A stretch of DNA of 64,000 bases from Bradyrhizobium cosmicum (GTDB lineage Bacteria > Pseudomonadota > Alphaproteobacteria > Rhizobiales > Xanthobacteraceae). Where the stretch lies: positions 4,278,001-4,342,000 of the forward strand of contig NZ_CP041656.2 in assembly GCF_007290395.2 (NCBI RefSeq), given 5' to 3'. A program made the translations under genes and the position numbers. The notes under the pieces were generated by a model, which was given only the letters and a program-made list of their open reading frames with translations, made no database searches and had not been told where the DNA came from. Each line of letters opens with the position of its first letter. Position 1 is the first letter of the stretch. Shown piece after piece: positions 61,429 through 64,000 of the stretch.

Positions 61429-62223
61429 ATGACCAACAAAACATTGCTGGGCGCTGCCGCCGCACTGTGCGGCCTCATCATGATAGCGGCGACGCCGGCA
61501 TCGGCCGATTTGCTCGATGATATCACGCAGGCCAAGAAGATCCGTATATCGACCGACCTCGCCATCCCGCCCTCGGGCATGATGGACTCCAATATGAAGC
61601 CGACCGGCTCCGACGTCGAGGTGGCGCAGCTGCTCGCCAAGGACTGGGGGCTCGAGCTCGAGTTCATCCAGACCACCGGCGCAACCCGTATCCCGAACGT
61701 CCTGACCGGCAAGGCCGACATCATCATCTCGACACTGTCGGTGACGCCCGACCGCGCCAAGGTGATCGATTTCACCAAGCGTTATGCGACGCTGCAATCC
61801 GACGTCGGCTGCCTGAAAGCATCGACGGTCAAGGACTGGCCCGACCTCAAGGACAAGTCGATCGGCGTCTCCCGCGGCACCACGCAGGACACGACCCTGT
61901 CCAACATGAAGGACAAGGACCTCAAGATCTCCCGTTACGACGACGACGCCACCATGGTGACGGCGGCGGTGTCCGGTCAGGTCGACTGCGTCGCCTCGTC
62001 CGCGACGATCATCAACCAGATCGGCGTGAAGAACCTCTCACGCGTGTTCGAGTCCCGGATACCGCTGGCCACCTTCGACCTTGCCATCGGCCTGAAGAAG
62101 GGTGAGCAGCGCTTGATGGACAAGCTCAACGCCTGGATCACCGAGAACGTCAAGAACGGCAAGCTCAACACGATCTACAAGAAATTCCACGGCGTCGAGC
62201 TGCCGCCGGACATGCGCAGCTAA
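61429..62223 (+). CDS. Periplasmic solute-binding protein (SBP_bac_3)
   Basis: A 264-residue receptor for the ABC importer. The signal peptide ends ATPASA near residue 26. Family landmarks are KKIRISTDLAIPPSGM, GSDVEVAQLLAKDWG, LTGKADIIISTLSVTPDRAK and VIDFTKRY. The ribosome binding site GGGAGAGGAAC is strong, allowing higher expression than the membrane genes. Although family 3 is mostly for amino acids, the neighbours suggest another small polar acid may be bound. Confidence 0.93.
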   Translation: MTNKTLLGAAAALCGLIMIAATPASADLLDDITQAKKIRISTDLAIPPSGMMDSNMKPTGSDVEVAQLLAKDWGLELEFIQTTGATRIPNVLTGKADIIISTLSVTPDRAKVIDFTKRYATLQSDVGCLKASTVKDWPDLKDKSIGVSRGTTQDTTLSNMKDKDLKISRYDDDATMVTAAVSGQVDCVASSATIINQIGVKNLSRVFESRIPLATFDLAIGLKKGEQRLMDKLNAWITENVKNGKLNTIYKKFHGVELPPDMRS

Positions 62224-62290
62224 GACCAGCAACAACCGTGGCAGCCGCGCGCGGCTGCCACGGACCATGCAAAATCAAGAAGGGCATCAC

Positions 62291-62737
62291 ATGCGTCTCG
62301 TCATCGGATCCGACCACGCCGGCTGGCCGCTCAAGCAGACCGTCATCGACCACATCCGCAGCCTCGGCCACGACGTCGTCGACGTCGGCTCCTATGACGA
62401 CAAGCCGGTGGACTTCCCCGACATCGCACGCGCCGTGGCGCAGAAGGTGACATCGGGCGAGGCAGCGCGCGGCATCATGGTTTGCGGCACAGGCGTCGGT
62501 GCCTCGATCGCCGCCAACAAGATGAAGGGTATCCGCGCCGCGGTCTGCCACGACATTCACTCCGCCCATCAGTGCGTCGAGCATGACGACGTCAACGTCA
62601 TGTGCATCGGCGCGCAGATCGTCGGCGCGTGGCTTGCCGTCGATCTCGTCTCCTCCTATCTCTCCGCCGAATTTTCGACCGATGAGGATTTCCGCCGCCG
62701 CGTCGAGAAGCTGCGCGTGATGGACGAGCAAGGCTGA
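62291..62737 (+). CDS. RpiB/LacA/LacB-family sugar-phosphate isomerase
   Basis: A 148-residue isomerase. The start MRLVIGSDHAGWPLKQ is the family signature; the catalytic Cys lies in IMVCGTGVGASIAANK near residue 68, and IRAAVCHDIHSAHQCVEHDDVNVMCIGAQIVG follows the RpiB pattern with QC in place of the usual residues at the phosphate end. Family members act on ribose-5-P, galactose-6-P or four-carbon erythrulose phosphates. Clustering with a sugar-acid-type dehydrogenase favours a four-carbon substrate (inference). Confidence 0.9.
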   Translation: MRLVIGSDHAGWPLKQTVIDHIRSLGHDVVDVGSYDDKPVDFPDIARAVAQKVTSGEAARGIMVCGTGVGASIAANKMKGIRAAVCHDIHSAHQCVEHDDVNVMCIGAQIVGAWLAVDLVSSYLSAEFSTDEDFRRRVEKLRVMDEQG

Positions 62738-62786
62738 CGGCCTGCAGAATGGTAGCCTGGAAATAGTTGTGCCCGAAGCCGCGGTC

Positions 62787-62848
62787 CCGTGACCCGGACG
62801 CAGCGCACCGCTCCTTAAGCGGTGCGCTGCAGCGCGTCCGGGACACGG
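62787..62848. repeat. Palindromic intergenic repeat, family B (copy 2)
   Basis: A 62-base nearly perfect palindrome. The outer arms CCGTG.CCCGGACGC pair with GCGTCCGGG.CACGG (14 of 15), and the inner arms GCGCACCGCT pair with AGCGGTGCGC around loop CCTTA. It lies between the isomerase and TauE/SafE genes. It is the complete form of the element at 55896-55948. Confidence 0.8.
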
Positions 62849-62932
62849 AGGGCGCGACCGTGGAACGAAGCACCGCCATTCACGCCTTTCCCCTCCTCCG
62901 GCTAGACTGTTCCGATTCCCGGAGTCCTGCTC

Positions 62933-63658
62933 TTGGCTTTTCTGTTCGTCCTCACCGTCGGCCTGCTCGCCGGCACCATCTCAGGCATCGTCGGCACGGG
63001 ATCGTCGATCATGCTGATGCCGGTGCTTGTCTATGCCTATGGGCCGAAGGAGGCCGTGCCGATCATGGCGGTCGCCTCCGTCATGGCGAATTTTTCGCGA
63101 ATCCTGGCCTGGTGGCGCGAGGTCGACTGGCGGGCCTGCGCGGCCTATTCGGTGACAGGCATTCCCGCCGCCGCGCTCGGGGCGCGGACGCTGCTGGCGC
63201 TGCCCTCGCATGCCGTCGATCTGGCCATCGGCAGCTTTCTGATCGCGATGGTGCCGGTGCGGCACTGGCTGGCGCAGCACGATCTTAAGGCCAATCTCTG
63301 GCACCTCGCCATCGGCGGCGCGATCATCGGCTATCTCACCGGCATCGTGGTCTCGACGGGCCCGCTCAGCGTGCCGCTGTTCCTGTTCTACGGGCTCAGC
63401 CAGGGCGCTTTCCTCGCCACCGAAGCCGCCTCTTCGCTCGGCCTCTACTTCGCGAAATCCGTGACGTTCGAGCGTTTCGGCGCGCTGACCGGCGACGTCT
63501 TCGTGAAGGGCCTGGTCGCAGGCTCCTCCCTGATGTCAGGCGCCTTCATCGCCAAACGCTTCGTGCTGCATCTGAAGCCAGAGATGTTCCGCCTGGTGAT
63601 GGACGCGATCATGATCGCTGCCGGGCTCTCGATGATCTGGAATGCAGCGCAGACGTAA
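62933..63658 (+). CDS. TauE/SafE-family membrane permease
   Basis: A 241-residue membrane protein with about seven to eight TM helices, opening LFVLTVGLLAGTISGIVGTGS, with a repeated half near IVVSTGPLSVPLFLFYGL, typical of the sulphite-exporter TauE/SafE fold. Substrates of the family are sulphite, sulphoacetate and other organic anions; none can be named here. The start is a TTG at 62933 with GGAG 10 bases before. Confidence 0.88.
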   Translation: MAFLFVLTVGLLAGTISGIVGTGSSIMLMPVLVYAYGPKEAVPIMAVASVMANFSRILAWWREVDWRACAAYSVTGIPAAALGARTLLALPSHAVDLAIGSFLIAMVPVRHWLAQHDLKANLWHLAIGGAIIGYLTGIVVSTGPLSVPLFLFYGLSQGAFLATEAASSLGLYFAKSVTFERFGALTGDVFVKGLVAGSSLMSGAFIAKRFVLHLKPEMFRLVMDAIMIAAGLSMIWNAAQT

Positions 63659-63669
63659 TCGCGGCGCGC

Positions 63670-63999
63670 TCAGGCGGCAAATTCCGGCGCGATCGGCGGG
63701 CTCTCGGCAAGGATGCGGCTTTCGGGCACCGCCTGTCCCTCGAGCCATTGCAGCACGGCCTCGATCGGCTGCGGCCGCTGATAGAGAAAGCCCTGCCCGA
63801 GCGTCACGCCCATCTCGCGCATGGCCTGCGCCTGCTCGGCCCGCTCGATGCCTTCGGCGACCAGCGTGAGCCCCAAAGTGCCGGCGAGCGATGCGATGAC
63901 CCCGACGATCGCCTGGTCCTCCGCGCTGCCGGGAATCTCGCTGATGAAGGCCTTGTCGATCTTGACCTTGTCCAGCGGGAAGCGCCTGAGATGGGCGAG
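63670..63999 (-). CDS. EAL-domain (cyclic-di-GMP phosphodiesterase) protein, C-terminal part
   Basis: The last 109 residues of a gene that continues beyond the right edge. It shows EAL-domain motifs PLDKVKIDKAFI and LTLVAEGIE and the end GVTLGQGFLYQRP, which hold metal- and substrate-binding residues, so the phosphodiesterase is probably active. Whether a GGDEF or sensor domain precedes it cannot be seen. Confidence 0.92.
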   Translation of the reverse strand, partial: LAHLRRFPLDKVKIDKAFISEIPGSAEDQAIVGVIASLAGTLGLTLVAEGIERAEQAQAMREMGVTLGQGFLYQRPQPIEAVLQWLEGQAVPESRILAESPPIAPEFAA

Positions 64000-64000
64000 C

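Noticed and set aside
1..64000. CRISPR arrays, insertion sequences, tRNA or rRNA genes, symbiosis-island markers
   Set aside because: No regularly spaced direct repeats, transposase frames, cloverleaf-like sequences or nod/nif/fix genes were seen on either strand.

Overview
The window looks like chromosomal DNA of a Bradyrhizobium species or a very close alphaproteobacterial relative. The evidence is the high GC content with strong G/C at third codon positions, conserved alphaproteobacterial gene orders (rpsF-rpsR-DUF2232-rplI, fabD-fabG-acpP-fabF-mltG-yicC-gmk, lptF-lptG-lptD-surA-pdxA-rsmA), and two families of palindromic intergenic repeats of the sort scattered through Bradyrhizobium genomes. 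I see no rRNA, tRNA, CRISPR array, insertion sequence, phage gene or conjugation gene. Most of the window is core genome with a few accessory genes between operons.

Layout. 1-2.9 kb: a LysR regulator, an orphan outer-membrane beta-barrel protein and a cold-shock protein. 2.9-10 kb: purM-purN, then a CDP-alcohol phosphatidyltransferase, the DnaA-inactivating ATPase HdaA, polyphosphate kinase and exopolyphosphatase. 9.9-13.7 kb: an iron-uptake module (TonB-dependent siderophore receptor and PepSY membrane protein) with an Irr-box-like site upstream. 13.7-18 kb: TerC, Ndk, a small Gly/His-rich secreted protein, a small NepR-like protein and an ABC-F ATPase. 18-23 kb: a TctC solute receptor, a methyltransferase, a lipoprotein, and pepA-holC. 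23.2-32 kb: the LPS-export and outer-membrane-assembly operon lptF-lptG-lptD-surA-pdxA-rsmA, most of it joined by 1-4 base start/stop overlaps, then a zinc alcohol dehydrogenase. 32-38.3 kb: accessory genes, including a Crp-like regulator, small hypothetical proteins, a secreted caspase-like/DUF4189 protein and two further exported or membrane-anchored proteins.

38.2-45 kb (minus strand): fatty-acid biosynthesis and envelope genes fabD-fabG-acpP-fabF-mltG-yicC-gmk. 45.1-46.9 kb: a fatty-acid desaturase under a TetR regulator with a clear operator. 47.2-49.9 kb: the S6/S18/L9 ribosomal operon. Its leader carries a perfect 10-bp stem that would hide the rpsF Shine-Dalgarno sequence. 49.9-52.8 kb: a block lying between rplI and dnaB (thioesterase plus TetR regulator with its own palindromic operator, a cytochrome c-type protein with a long low-complexity tail, and a 39-residue membrane peptide). 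53-57.5 kb: dnaB, alr, a Cys-rich secreted protein, xth and a hypothetical gene. 57.6-62.7 kb: a catabolic operon (GntR regulator, 3-hydroxyisobutyrate-type dehydrogenase, complete polar-type ABC importer, RpiB/LacAB-type isomerase) headed by a textbook FadR-type operator. 62.9 kb to the end: a TauE/SafE permease and the C-terminus of an EAL-domain protein running off the right edge.

The most interesting signals are the rpsF leader switch, the uncharacterised GntR-dehydrogenase-ABC-isomerase pathway, the secreted caspase-DUF4189 protein with its neighbours, the FRGDR-repeat tail on ribosomal protein S6, and the NepR-like small protein. I did not find an obviously unprecedented multi-gene system. 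All calls were made by reading the sequence without database searches.
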